Origin: Cryptomeria japonica
Lineage: Eukaryota; Streptophyta; Pinopsida; Cupressales; Cupressaceae
DNA: 64,000 bases
Direction: 5' to 3'
Assembly (NCBI RefSeq): GCF_030272615.1
Contig: NC_081409.1
Span: 473,056,573-473,120,572 of the forward strand
In this document: in pieces, positions 23,392 to 35,060 of the stretch
Position numbering within the stretch: position 1 is the first letter of the stretch
Layout of the letters: every line of letters starts with the position of its first letter
The notes under the pieces: model-generated
Told to the model about the DNA's origin: nothing
Databases searched by the model: none
What the model saw: the letters and a program-made list of their open reading frames with translations, nothing else
Position numbers and translations under genes: made by a program

Positions 23392-24662
23392 GCTGCTTAC
23401 AAAAATTTTAAGGTATATCAAATGGATGATAAATCTGCATTTTTGAATGGTATACTAGAAGAAGAAGTCTATATTGAATAGCCTGAAGGATTTATTGAAG
23501 AGAAGAATAAAGATTAGGTATGTAAGTTGAACAAAGCTTTATATGGTCTAAAGAAAGCACCTAGAGCATAGTATGAAAGGTTGCACTCTTACTTATTAAA
23601 GATTGGATTTATGAGGACTACTGAGAACAACAACATGTATATGAAGAATGATGAGAATGGAATACTGATGTCAGCCATATTTGTTGATGATATTATTTTT
23701 TTTGGAAATGAAATGTGCAAATAATTTGAGATGTCATTAATCGGTGAGATAAAGTATTTTATAGGTTTACAAATACTGCAAATGAAAAATGGGATTTTCA
23801 TTACTCAATCCAAGTATATAAAGGAAATCTTGAAGAAATTTGAAATTGAGGATTCTAAACTTGTAAGTACTCATATTACTACTAATTGTAAACTATCAAA
23901 GAATGATGAATCTGCATCTATTGATGAGACACTTTACCGATCTATGATTGGAAAGTTACAATATGTAGTTCATAGTAGGCCTGATATAGCACATGCAGTA
24001 GGTATAGCTGCAAGCTTTTCTGCAGATCCCAAAAAACTCATATGACAGCAGTCAAGAGAATTTTCAGATATTTGAGAGGCACTAAAGATTATGGTCTACT
24101 ATATGAAAAGAGGAATGATTTTGAATTAAAAGTCTATACTGATGCTGATTGGGCAGGAAATATTGATGATAGGAAAAGCACAAGCGGTGGAGCTCTCTTT
24201 TTGGGAGAAAGACTAGTAAGTTGGCTTAGCAAGAAATAAGGATGCATTTCACAGTCAACCGCTGAAGCTGAATATGTTGCTGCAACATTGAATTGTACCA
24301 ATATAGCATAGATCAAACAACTGTTGGAAGGAATGAATGAGACAGTTACTGAGCCAGTAACTATATTTTGTGATAATACAAGTGCTATTAACATTTTAAA
24401 GAATCCAGTAATGCACTCTAAGACAAAACATATCTCTATAAAGTATCATTATCTTAGAGAAGAAGTTCAAGAAAAGAATGTTGTGCTGGAATATCTTAGC
24501 ACAAAGGAACAAATCACAGACATCTTCACAAAGCCACTGCCAAGGGACACTTTTGAGTATCTCAAAAGTAAGTTAGGGGTCCTACCCTTATCTAGTACTC
24601 ACTGGCAGAGTTCGGTGACAACATCAATTCTATTACTCCAAAGAATACTATTTGTAAGTTGA
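23392..24662 (+). pseudogene. Element B reverse transcriptase (C-terminal) and RNase H
   Basis: Continues the RT interrupted by S2: KVYQMDDKSAFLNG, ALYGLKKAPRA, the catalytic FVDD (23680-23691; Phe in place of the usual Tyr), then RYLRGTKDYG, YTDADWAGN, STSGGALFLG, STAEAEYVA and FCDNTSAI of RNase H (24042-24590). There are TAG codons where Gln or Trp is expected (around 23478, 23516 and 23570), one frameshift near 24040, and further stops near 24238 and 24308. C-to-T change explains most of these stops. Confidence 0.9.
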
Positions 24663-24924
24663 TGCTGATTTACACACTTTAGAAGGATGTCTAAAGTTGT
24701 GCAGGAAATAGTGAATGAAGACAAGTTGCTTTGACCGAGATACATTTGTATATGTTTGAACTACAAGGAAATTACTTCATAGGGGGAGTAATTATGGATC
24801 AGTCTTACTTTTGGTATTGTTGTCAAAGGGGGAGATGATTGTTTGCAGCTCAAGGATAACATGAGAAGAATAACAACAGTTTGAATCAATTGGGATAAAT
24901 CAAGTTGGTATTGCCATCAATGCC

Positions 24925-24935
24925 AAAGGGGGAGA
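24925..24935 (+). other. Polypurine tract of element B
   Basis: AAAGGGGGAGA directly before the 3' LTR. Confidence 0.88.
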
Positions 24936-24936
24936 T

Positions 24937-26458
24937 TGTTGGCATTACAATAAGTTGGGAGATTGTTGGCATTACAATAAGTTTGATCGTTGATGATATT
25001 GAGAAGGTTGTTGGAGATGAATGATATAATTGATAAAGGATGATTGCTGTCTTAATATTATTATTTTCTCATTGATGTCAAGCAATTGATTTTTTGATTC
25101 AGTATGATGTTGCCATATCTTAAAAAGTATGTTTTGTTGAGTATAAAGATGTCGGTAAGTGACACAGAAAGAATGTGAAAATGAAGGGGGATAATAAGTT
25201 ATTCAATGGGCAACTATTACTGAGTTAGACAGTGATGAGATTATGATGTTTTGATTGTTTTGATATCCTAAATATGTGTATTCAAAGACTGAACAAGAAG
25301 GGGAAAAGATTTCATGTAATAGAATGAGTAAAGGTTTGATACTATTCTATTTTACTGAGCAAGAAGCTAGCCGGTAAACTCCAAGGTTAGATGTCAGTTA
25401 ATGAAAGAAAAAGTCACCAAGAAGAGAATGTCTACCGAGCAAAGTTCAGTATTAACCGAGTATCAATTAAGCAATAACAAAATGCATTAAATAAGTGTAT
25501 ACATTATTAAATGAAGGATGTCAATGAGCTGGAGGTTTATTGAAGATAGGAATGTCGTGCAAGAAGTTTGTTAAGGATCAACGACAATTAAAATTAAAGA
25601 GTAAGATCTATAGCACAAATTGAACGGTCCTAACTGAGCACAAGTACCAAGAAAGGTATACAAGTTTCAAGGCAAGATAAAACATTTTTCAGATTGAAGG
25701 ATACAATGAACCCAGTCAAGTTTGAAGATCTGATGGCTAAGATTAATCATGGGAAATGTGATTAAGGAGATTAAACGGTTGGGAATTGCTCATAAATAAA
25801 GTAATGTTGTTGAACAAAGGATGCGGGCAAACTGAAGAATAGTGATGCTATAGAGGTGATTACCGAGTACAAAAGATTGAAGATCTAATTGAACAATAGA
25901 TTGAGAAGCCCAGCAAGGAGAAAGAAAAGTCTTATGACAAGATTATGTTGAGCACATTAAGCACATAGAATCTGCTTTAACAATTTAGATGTGAAGTTGC
26001 AGATACATTTATTATTGTTATTTATGTTTGTAAGTGACAGGAAATCTCTTAACCGAGTGGACTTAACAGTCTTATTTGTAAATCCTCTTGGAAGGTAACA
26101 TTTTGAATGAGTGTCTAAAATCCTTTGACAAGGTCACTTCTAACAAAGTGAAGATTCTAACAGATCTAAGGGAAATCCCTTGACCGGGTCACATCTAGCA
26201 ATGTGTATGTAGTCTTTAACAGGATTTTCTTTTAACCGAGCATACTCTAGAGGAGTATATTTTCTTGTGGGTCTGGAATCCCATAGTGGTGTTTCCCTAT
26301 TAGGGTTTCCACATTAAATCTAGTGTCAAATGTGATTTAATATTTCATGTTTATCTGTTTATGAGTTTGAATGATTTACATTCATAAATTACATATCAAG
26401 TTAATGCTACAGAGGTTGAATCTGATTAGAGTAATTATTATTGAGGTTATCTGATTCA
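24937..26458 (+). repeat. 3' LTR of element B, last bases missing
   Basis: Matches the 5' LTR (16191-17696) through ATCTGATTCA and then stops; the final 23 or so bases of the 5' copy are absent. A small insertion near 25990 also separates the copies. The start shows the same 27-bp doubling as the 5' LTR. Confidence 0.87.
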
Positions 26459-26504
26459 TATGTGATTGCTTAGGCGCAACTTGAAATGTGGCCACCATGC
26501 ACAC
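26455..26504. repeat. 50-bp duplicated target segment, right copy
   Basis: Near copy of 16141-16190. Its first four bases (TTCA) overlap the last matching bases of B's truncated 3' LTR. Confidence 0.85.
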
Positions 26505-27560
26505 TAACTGTACTATAGCGATCTAGAAGTAGTAAGATACAATAAGATACCTATCATGGATCTATACAATGTTTGATCCACCACCGGTGATTCATAGTTC
26601 TTGCTTAATTTTCTTCTGGTCCCCATGGGGGTACTTACCAATTTGCAGTCCTCCATTTGAAATTTCTTCAACATATCCTTTGCATACTTGGTTTGTGAGA
26701 TAAAGATTCCCTTATCTTTTTCTTATATCTACAAACCAAGGAAGTATGTCAATTATCCAAGCATTTACATCTCAAATTTTGACTACATCTTTTTTAGCAA
26801 ATTCTTTGCAAAGGGTGTCCTTGTTGCCTTCAAAGATAATATCATCTACATACACAACTACAATGATCATGTGGTTTCCATCTTTCTTGATGTATAAATT
26901 GCTATCAGCACTCCCCTTTTTGAATCCTTGCTCCTTTAGGTACTGATGTAGCCTTGAATATCATGCTCTAGGAGCTTGCTTTAAACCATACTGGGCTTTC
27001 TTCAACTGACACACAAAGGTTTCATCATCATGTAATGAAAACCCTTGTAGTTGCTCCATGTACACTTCTTATTTCAAATTTCCATTAAGGAAGGAAGATT
27101 TTACATCCATTTGATATACTTTATAACCCTTGTAGGTAGAAAAGGCTAGAAACATTCTAATTGCTTCTAATCTAGCTACTAGTGCAAATGTTTCTTTAAA
27201 ATCAATGCCCTCTACTTGAGAGTAACCCTTTCAAACAAGTCTATCTTTATGCCTAATGATTTTACCTTTTTCATTCATCTTATTTTGGTAGACCCATTTG
27301 GTGCCAATGATGTTCTTGTCTTCCGGTCTAGGGACTAATTCCCAAGTCTTGTTCTTCTCAATCTGGTGCAACTCTTCTTCCATGGCATCCATCCATTTCT
27401 GACTTTTGTTGGCCTCATTGAATGTTATAGGCTCTACTTCAGTCATGAGGCATAAGTTGACTTGTTCATCATTCCAGGAAAGTCTTCTCCTAGTCTTCAC
27501 AACATCACTCTTATTACCTAAAATTTTCTCTTCCAGGTGGTTCATCTGCACATACCGGTT
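26505..27560 (-). pseudogene. Element A reverse transcriptase
   Basis: Copia RT on the minus strand. Visible: NKTWELVPRPEDKN and GTKWVYQNKMNEKG (27231-27551), a stop near 27228, then decayed [11 protein letters not shown]-like and GLKQAPRA-like words, the intact catalytic YVDD (26841-26852) and downstream stops near 26795 and 26710. Its RNase H continues on the other side of element B at 16190. Confidence 0.87.
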
Positions 27561-28545
27561 AGGAGCCTTTTTGGATGCTTCTTTCGGTTCATTGTCTGAC
27601 TGAGCTTCCTCACCTTCATCACCAGAATCATCATACTAGTTTACCTATGATTGTCTTCCTTTGTGCACATCCTCATCTACTCTTACATGCACACTCTCAA
27701 TGACTCTTCTTAGCCTTTTGTTGTAACATTTATAGGCCTTGTTGTTGGTTGAGTATCCAAGGAATATTCCTTCATCACTGCTGGAATCAAAACTACCTAG
27801 ACCATCCATATCTCTCTTGATAAAACACTTGCTTCCAAATACCTTGAAGTATTTGACTGATGGTTTTTAGTCATACCACAACTCATAAGGTGTCATTATG
27901 TCATTTGTTCTTAGTTAAACTCGGTTCAAGGTATATACAGTAGTATGAACTGCTTCCTTCCAATATATGTCTAGCAAATTGGCCTCATTTAACATGGTTT
28001 TGGAAATCTCCTTGACTGTCTTGTTCTTCCTTTCTACCACACCATTTTGTTGTGGCATCCTAGGGGCTGAGTATTGCCTTCTGATTCCATGTCTTTCACA
28101 GTAATCTTCAAACTCATTTGATTTGAACTCTCCACCCCGGTTTGATCTTAGACATTTCAGCTTGCACCCACTTTTCTTCTCCACCATCTTCCTAAAGATC
28201 TTGAATCTATGAAATGCTTGTGATTTATCTTGTAGGAAAGTGACCCATGTCATTCTTGAATAGTCATCAATGAAGAGCATAAAATATCTTTCACCGGCTC
28301 CTAGTTAGACCACACAAATCTGTATGTACAATTTCAAATGGTCTTGAGGTGTTGTGTTCTTTTGTTCTGAAGCTCACCTTAGTCTGCTTCTCTTTCACAC
28401 ATTCTTCACAAAATGTGCTTACGGGTTTGATGATGGGTGGAATATTTCTTACACAACCCTTTTTTCTTAGTACAACTAAGTTATCAAAATTTATGTGCCC
28501 TAATGTTTTGTGCCACAACCAGATTTCATCCACTTGTCCCAACAT
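27561..28545 (-). pseudogene. Element A integrase
   Basis: Visible: HHCC zinc-binding region (WLWHKTLGHINF ... CEECVKEKQT), catalytic HTDLCG (around 28310), FIDDYSRMTWV, the second catalytic block RSNRGGEF (around 28130) and NGVVERKNKTV. The Asp normally found in the second block is Asn, so the catalytic triad is broken. There is a stop around 28287 in the D1-D2 interval and further stops after TLNRV. Decayed C-terminal integrase follows to about 27600. Confidence 0.87.
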
Positions 28546-28905
28546 TCATTGGGATTCAAAACATTCTTTCAGATTATATGTATTGCCATCTGTCCTCTTT
28601 CCTTCGGCTACAGTCTGACCGATACTCTCTTTCTTGATTTGGCAGCCGATAGAATCAAAGGTGAATTTATAACCTTTGTCACACATCTGACTCACACTCA
28701 ACAAGTTGTGCTTTAGGCCTTCCACATAATACACATCACGTTCTTCCAGTTTTCCATCAATGTTTAGAATACCTTTTCCCTTTATTTTGATGGATGAGTT
28801 GTCTCTGAATCTCATTGAACCACTATTCCAATTTTCAAGCTTGATAAATTTCTTTTTATCACCGGTCATGTGGCTAGAACAATCATTGTCTACAACCCAT
28901 ATATT
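28546..28905 (-). pseudogene. Element A protease region
   Basis: The protease site reads VVDNDCSSHMTGDKK (around 28853-28897), against DSGCS in relatives such as element B, so the catalytic motif is altered. Downstream, MRFRDNSS, VYYVEGLKHNLLSVSQ and YKFTFDS match the copia segment between protease and integrase. Confidence 0.82.
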
Positions 28906-31124
28906 TTTCCTTTCAACATGTAGGGCAGTCTACACTATCAAACTTGATTCTACCTTATCCTTTTCTTTCTCAACCCATACTGGTTTAGTTTCCTTCTTCT
29001 TATTAGCTGCAATTTTGTGCTCTGGTTTAACTACCAGTTCTTGATCAGGATCTGTCCTCTTCTTCTTGATTTTTTTTTTTTACAAAACTTTTCTATATGT
29101 CCAAACTCTTGACAATTATAGCATTTCACATTTTCATTGAAGGATGAATCTTTGAAAGTATTGTAGGACACCAGTTTACTCTTCCTACATTCAAAACTCC
29201 TATGACCAAATCTATTGCACTGATAATATACAACATTCATATCCCAAAGTGCATTAAATGGATTTCTACTATCATAAATCATAGTGGGCTTATTGATTAA
29301 TCTACAATCAGCTAACCTATGCCCAAATTTGTTACACTAGTAACAATAACCATAAAAGTTTGGAACATACCGGTTAGGTTGCCTTGGTCCTACAAACGTT
29401 TGCCTCATCGGGGGTCTTCCTTTCATGCCGATGACTCTGGTAAATCCTTCATGATAAAATCTTGCATTTCTCCTAGGATCTGCATGTCGGTACATTGAGT
29501 GTGGCCTCCAGTTCATTGATTGTGTATACCGGTTTGTGTGGCGGTTTCTAATAGCTTTTGCATAAGTCTTCTTATCGGTATCCTTGCTTACCGTGAATGT
29601 TTTCTTCTCTTCACATTCACTTGAAGAAGTGAACTATATCTCCTTACCAGATGTGTCTTTGTTGTTTGAACTTTGTCCTTCTTCAAATCCTAAGCCACCA
29701 GTATTTTTAGATGGCTTCTATTTGCTCAACATCTTGTCTAAGGCTTTGGTATTGCCTTCATATTTTCTTCTCACTTTCATTTCTTCCTTAATTTTTTCAA
29801 GCTCCTTTCTGAGCTTCGTTATTTATGCTTCCAGATCTTGATTCTCCTTTTCCTTCTTTATCAGATCAGAGGATCTAACTTCACATATCCTCTTGGCTTC
29901 TTCCAACTAGAGTTTCAAGTTAGATATAACTTGATTGGAATCATACAAGGATTGCTTCAAGAGACCTTGTTCTTCTACTGTAGCAAGCTTGAACTTCTTG
30001 AGTTCTCTTCTTGTTTTTCTCAGCTCCTCAAGAGAACTTATAAGCTCACCTTATAGATCCACTTTGGCCTCAATGTCTTCTTCTTCCTCATCTTCACCAA
30101 CCAGTTCATCAAGTGCCATAAAGAGATTAACTTCTCTTTCATTCTCACGGTAGTCATCTTCTGATGCACTTTCTTCCTCTGCAACATCATCCTCAATAGT
30201 ATATAGGTTGTTCTACTTCCGGTAGCCTCTTTTTCCTTGCCGGTAGATATTTCTTTCTTTGTCTTTACCAACAAATCTATTAAAACTTCTTTGCTCATCT
30301 CCACAGGTTTCATTATAAGGATATTTTGTAGAAAAGTGTCTGACTTTACCGTAGTTGAAACATTTGAGTGGTAACTTTCCTTTATACTTGTCAGATCCTC
30401 TCTTGAGATTTCTGACAAAGTTTTCTGCCTCTGCATCTAAGTCTTCATTGGATCCTTTATGAGCAACCTCTTCCTTTCCCTTTTTGGTGGAGTTGAGTGC
30501 TACCTCTTTCCTTGAGGATGCTTCACTAGTTGTTCTCATTTCATAGGTTGTTAGAGAGCCAAATAGCTTATCCATTATGAAATTCTTTAGGTCCTTGGCT
30601 TCCTCTATGGAAGAAATGTTAGTATCATACTTAGATGTGAGAGATCTAAGTGCCTTCTTGATAATAATCTCATCTACAATTTCTTCTCCAAGTCCTCTAA
30701 TGGTGTTCACAGATTCATCTATTCTATAAAGGTAGTCTGCAATATTTTCTTCATCCTTCATCTTGATACCTTCAAGTTGACCCCTTAGTGATTGTAGCTT
30801 GGCCTCTTTGACTTTGGCATCTCCTTCAAATAACCTTTTCATTTTATCCCAAGTCTCCTTGGCGGATGCACAATGCATGACCTTGACAAACTCATTATCA
30901 AACAACCCACTTAAGATAACATGTTTAGCCTTTTCATTATTGTCATACTCCTTAGAATCTGGATAAGTGGGAGGAACACCAGGGATAGTATACCCATTCT
31001 TGATAGACATCCACACACCAAAACCAAGGGAGGAAATATAGGTCTCCATTCTTCTGCTCTAGAAGGCATAGTTAGATCCATCAAACATGGGGGCTTTTGA
31101 GGAGGTAGACTCATTTCTTGCCAT
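28906..31124 (-). pseudogene. Element A gag, long form with several zinc knuckles
   Basis: The frame begins at the ATG at 31124, 50 bases inside the PBS, with a TAG near 31060. A UBN2-like gag core spans 30213-31049. It ends in a first knuckle whose two Cys are lost (CFNYGKVRHFSTKY). A long acidic coiled-coil stretch follows (about 29650-30200), then at least three more knuckle-like motifs (around 29300-29350, 29190-29225 and 29080-29125); the last, CYNCQEFGHIEKFC, is complete. The total is about 740 codons, much longer than B's gag. Stops are mostly TAG. Four knuckles plus a coiled coil is unusual for plant copia gag. Confidence 0.82.
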
Positions 31125-31173
31125 TGTGTTCAATGACTAGAATCTACACAAACTTTAATCAACTGAGAACCTA

Positions 31174-31186
31174 GGATCTCATACCA
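31174..31186 (-). other. Primer binding site of element A (variant)
   Basis: TGGTATGAGATCC on the minus strand, two bases from the 5' LTR. It resembles the initiator-Met site TGGTATCAGAGC but has changes from its seventh base on. Confidence 0.7.
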
Positions 31187-31188
31187 AT

Positions 31189-32868
31189 TGTTGAACACAA
31201 TGTACCACTGAGAGGGGGATGAATCAGTGGTTCCTAAATTCTTTCCTTTTAAAACAGCCTTGGAATACCGATTATCACCCTAAGCACTAAACAATCAAAT
31301 CGGTAAGATAAATGTGGATATCAAAAAATACAAACACATAAATGCAACCCACAACACCAGATGTATGAGAAAAACCCAATGTGGGAAAAACCTCGGTGAG
31401 AAATGTTGCTGGAGTCTACTACTCCAATCTAGCCTCACAATGAAATAATGAATTACAAGGATTTAGGGAACCAACCCAATGAGAACCAATCCCTATTGAT
31501 TTAGGGCACCAACCCCTGCACCAAGCTCCAACTCGATGGTGTATAATAAAATACAATTTTGATATAGTTATAGCACCTAGTTACAAATGAGTTCTACAAC
31601 ACCTTATCAATGGATTTCTGTCGGTTAACAACCTCCTCTTCTTCACTGGTTCTCACAGTGTCGGTTATCAGATTACTCTCTAATCACTCACCAGTTACTC
31701 CTAGCCTCTCTTCTACCTCACATCACACTGTGTCACTCTTGGATGGCTTCTTGACCAATCACACCCCACCAGTTTGCTTGACTATTAGAACTGCAACAAT
31801 TTGTCGATTACTCTGTCTCTACTAGTTAGACCCTCATTCGCCTGCTAACTCACTCTGCAACTTTCTCAGAATAAACTCTAAGAATGATGATCTTTCTTCT
31901 TTCTTAGCCTCTCCTCTCCTTCACTCTTCACATCAACGATCAACTTATTCCAGTGTCAAGCTCACATCTTTATCTTCTAGGATTCCTGCCAAAAAGCATT
32001 CAAACAGTGTCATGTTAGGTTTTGCCTTCACCCACTCGATCCCTATTAGATTTGATCCGATATGCTTTTACACAAAGATGATCTACATGTCATCGATCAA
32101 CACTGCCAACACCTCACATTCAAATGTGCATTCTCTATATTTAGATATTTGCACTATGCTTTTGTGTGTTTCTTTGTCACACACCATTAATGGCTTGGCT
32201 ATTTCTTTCAACAAATGGGTACGAAGATCAGATCTTCTTGTAGGATTAGTTCAATTGGTTGCCACCTTGTCTTCCTCAAGCTGCAATCTTTTGCCATCCT
32301 CCCATGACTTGTAGGTTCTTCATAAAAGTCAACCTACTCACTGACTGTTACGTTGATGCACACTTCACTGACCTATGAAAGATCACCACCTGGCTTCTAG
32401 CTGTCATCTTTATTGACATCCACCTCTTCTTGGTTTTCTATGTCAGTTTGACATTCTTCATTAACCAAGATTGACTATCGATTCAACTTCCCTTACCAGT
32501 AAAACCTAACTCCATCGATGAGCCTTCATACCTACAAACCTTATCTCTATTGGTGGATCAACTTGGCCTTCCATCAAACATGTTGGTCCTACTACTCAGT
32601 CCATTTACCACCAGCATTGAACTTGTCTGAGTCTAGCAGTTTACATCCTTCAGTTCTTCTCTTGCTTGCTTGCCTTATCGGTGGTCCTGCTTTATAGGTA
32701 GATGATGCATTTCATGTGTACTGGTAACCTTCCTTCTATTTGCTTACACCTATATGGATTGGCATTATCATGTCTTACTTCTCCTATACTGGTCACTACT
32801 TCTTACTCACTGGTGACCATGCCAAACTAGTTGACATCAATGACAACCTAATTGCAATAATGCCAACA
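31189..32868 (-). repeat. 5' LTR of element A (1680 bp)
   Basis: In plus orientation it begins TGTTGAACAC and ends ATGCCAACA. It matches the left LTR across its whole length apart from S1; by eye the copies are roughly 90 percent alike, so A is older than B. Confidence 0.88.
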
Positions 32869-32999
32869 TATACATCTATACATTAAAAATAATATGCTAT
32901 ATCTATATATCAAGGACATGGCTTGAGGAGCCCTTTAGACCTGGTGGATCTAATTCATGAGGTGGAGGTTAGCATATAGAGGCATGTAAGAATGATTGT

Positions 33000-35060
33000 A
33001 TCATATATAGACTACATGATTGAAGCACACATAGCTCCCTCTAAGCTCTATAATTATCATATCATCTCAATTTCCAGTTATTGTTAGGTCATCCATCAAT
33101 TGTTGTACTCGAGGATGTTGTAGATCAATTGGAGAATTGTTGCATGAATCCTCAACATATATCCTAAATTCACTAACTTGTCTTTGAAGAGCATTACATG
33201 CACTCTAAACATTATTTTCTCTTGTCATGACATATTCTCTCTTAGTGAGAATGATTTATATCTCTCCAACCCTCTAATCTTATTGGCCCATCACCATGCT
33301 CATCTCTATTGCTTTATGGACTAGCTTAATATTACCCTCCTTAGTCATACTATAGGCTCAAACAATTTGGTATGTCATTCAAACTCTATTTTTTCCTATG
33401 AGAGTCTAGCATAGGCCCCTAGGCTAGATAGTTGGGACCATCTCTTTTATGACTCAATTGAAGATGTTGAATCACTCTTATGTGTAGACTACAAACATCA
33501 CAAAAATAGCATGTGGAAATACTCCATCATAATCATTATAAAAACATGTGAATAAACTAAGATAAACTCATATATATCATGTCAAAATCAAAATATAAAT
33601 AATAACTAAGTCATTAGGCTACCAGTATGGATACCAAGGTGTAACTCCATTGATTGAGGCTAGACTAGGTCTTCTAGCAAAAGTTGAGGGAGGTACTATT
33701 ATGTGTGCACTTGATGGCATGGCCAATATTATTGGGATCTAACTAGTGAAGATACTATTCATTGTGTTGTGGGTCTCTCCTCATCCTCTAGAGGTGCCTA
33801 CGTTATTGTCTCCTCCTCACTAGTCTCTTAATCACCATCTAGCCCCTATGTACTGACATCCCCTCTAGGGGCATCCTTTGGGAAAATTGGGGCCAATATT
33901 GTTGTCTCACACCAACAAGTAAAACTTGGTGACTGCCTTATATTATTTGTCTCTAGTGTTGGCCCTGTATCATCATCAACATTGTTGCCAACATCACTAA
34001 GGGCAACCTCATTGATCTTAGGTCAGGGCTGAACCCCTACCCTCACAATGCTCTGATGTGAGCGTATATACATGTTAAAAACTCTCAACACTATTTGAAC
34101 CTATCCAAACTATCACACTTCTCTATGCTAATAATATGATATGATTTGGTATCCTACTAACTATCTATCTCACTACATATTGGGTAATTTCATCCTATTT
34201 GTGGTCTGTGTAGATGCATCTTTGTATGGTTTCCATACCACATCATCGCTCCTCAATGTGTGAACAATCTATATCTAAAATAACAAGTCTCTAAATCTCT
34301 AGTCACATACCAAGGGGTATGTGTGTGACCTTCTCATCTCCTATGTTCTATCAAGGATAATTGGCAGGTATGGTGCATATGATATACATGAAGACCTTCA
34401 CCTATACTAGCATGTAGGCCATGACACTCAAGTACTCAAGATAGATATAGCATTTGAGATCATGGTACAAGTGGTAAATAATGCTCCACCCCCATGCATA
34501 CATGTCCTCCTCTCCTCCATCTTGCAAATGTAGTGTACGAGGCTCCTATGAGGGTGAGAGCTTCAATTATCTATGGTGGTGCATAGTGTCATTGTTGCTA
34601 TCTTTATGTGATAAACTAGTAGATTTTTTTGGCACATCCTTGGTCACAATACCACATGTAAATGTATTGTATGGTGTCCTCTAGGATGACTTGATTGATA
34701 CAAAACTATTGTACATCATAAGAATTGACAATTGTCCATGCATCCTCATAGATCAATCACTCTCAATAGTTTAAGGATACAATACATGTTTATTAATATC
34801 ACAATCATTTCATTTGTAGGGTGATGGAATGACAAGGTACTTATGTCCTACCTCCTCTCTATCAATGTCATTAGCAGGGTGGAGTAGAACCAAATCTTTT
34901 ACGTAACATATATCCACCAAAGTTTGACTCAACATAATAGTGCATGCTTAATCATTATGATCTAGTTTATGTAGCTTCTAAAGAGCAATAATACAGCTCC
35001 ACCCCTGTTCTCTCAAAGAGTTGAAAACTCTTATAAAAGTGATCATTATGTCACAAAAAT
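33000..35060 (-). pseudogene. Decayed plant mobile domain (MAIN-like) gene
   Basis: PMD proteins (MAIN/MAIL1 relatives) act in the plant nucleus or ride in transposons. Scattered frames on the minus strand match the family in order: FHHPTNEMIVIL (around 34835; compare FHLPVGEMTITL in the copy at 43000), AWGWSIIYHLYHDL with SVMAYMLV (around 34400-34500), a YRFRDLL...DDVVWKPYKD block (around 34200-34310), then an acidic tail and a coiled-coil-like end near 33050-33250. There are many stops and frameshifts. The element that carried it is not identified; it lies between elements A and C. Confidence 0.65.

Larger units (their letters stand above)
16191..26458 (+). mobile_element. Copia element B nested in element A
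   Basis: A plus-strand Ty1/copia element: 5' LTR, initiator-Met primer site, gag, protease, integrase, RT, RNase H, polypurine tract and 3' LTR. It is inserted in A's RNase H coding region in the opposite direction. Its RT is split by solo LTR S2. Its 3' LTR lacks the final 23 or so bases and joins the flank through a 4-base TTCA overlap. The LTRs are roughly 95 percent alike where compared by eye. Several stops and one frameshift make it inactive. Confidence 0.88.
9130..32868 (-). mobile_element. Copia element A: full-length but nested-in Ty1/copia retrotransposon
   Basis: A minus-strand Ty1/copia element with both LTRs, a PBS-like site next to the right (5') LTR, a polypurine tract next to the left (3') LTR, and gag-protease-integrase-RT-RNase H in copia order. 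Flanks are TATAT (9125-9129) and TATAC (32869-32873), a 5-bp target duplication with one change. Without its insertions it would be about 9 kb. It has been hit by solo LTR S1 in the 3' LTR and by copia element B (itself carrying S2) in the RNase H region. Stops, frameshifts and an Asp-to-Asn change in integrase make it inactive. Confidence 0.88.
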
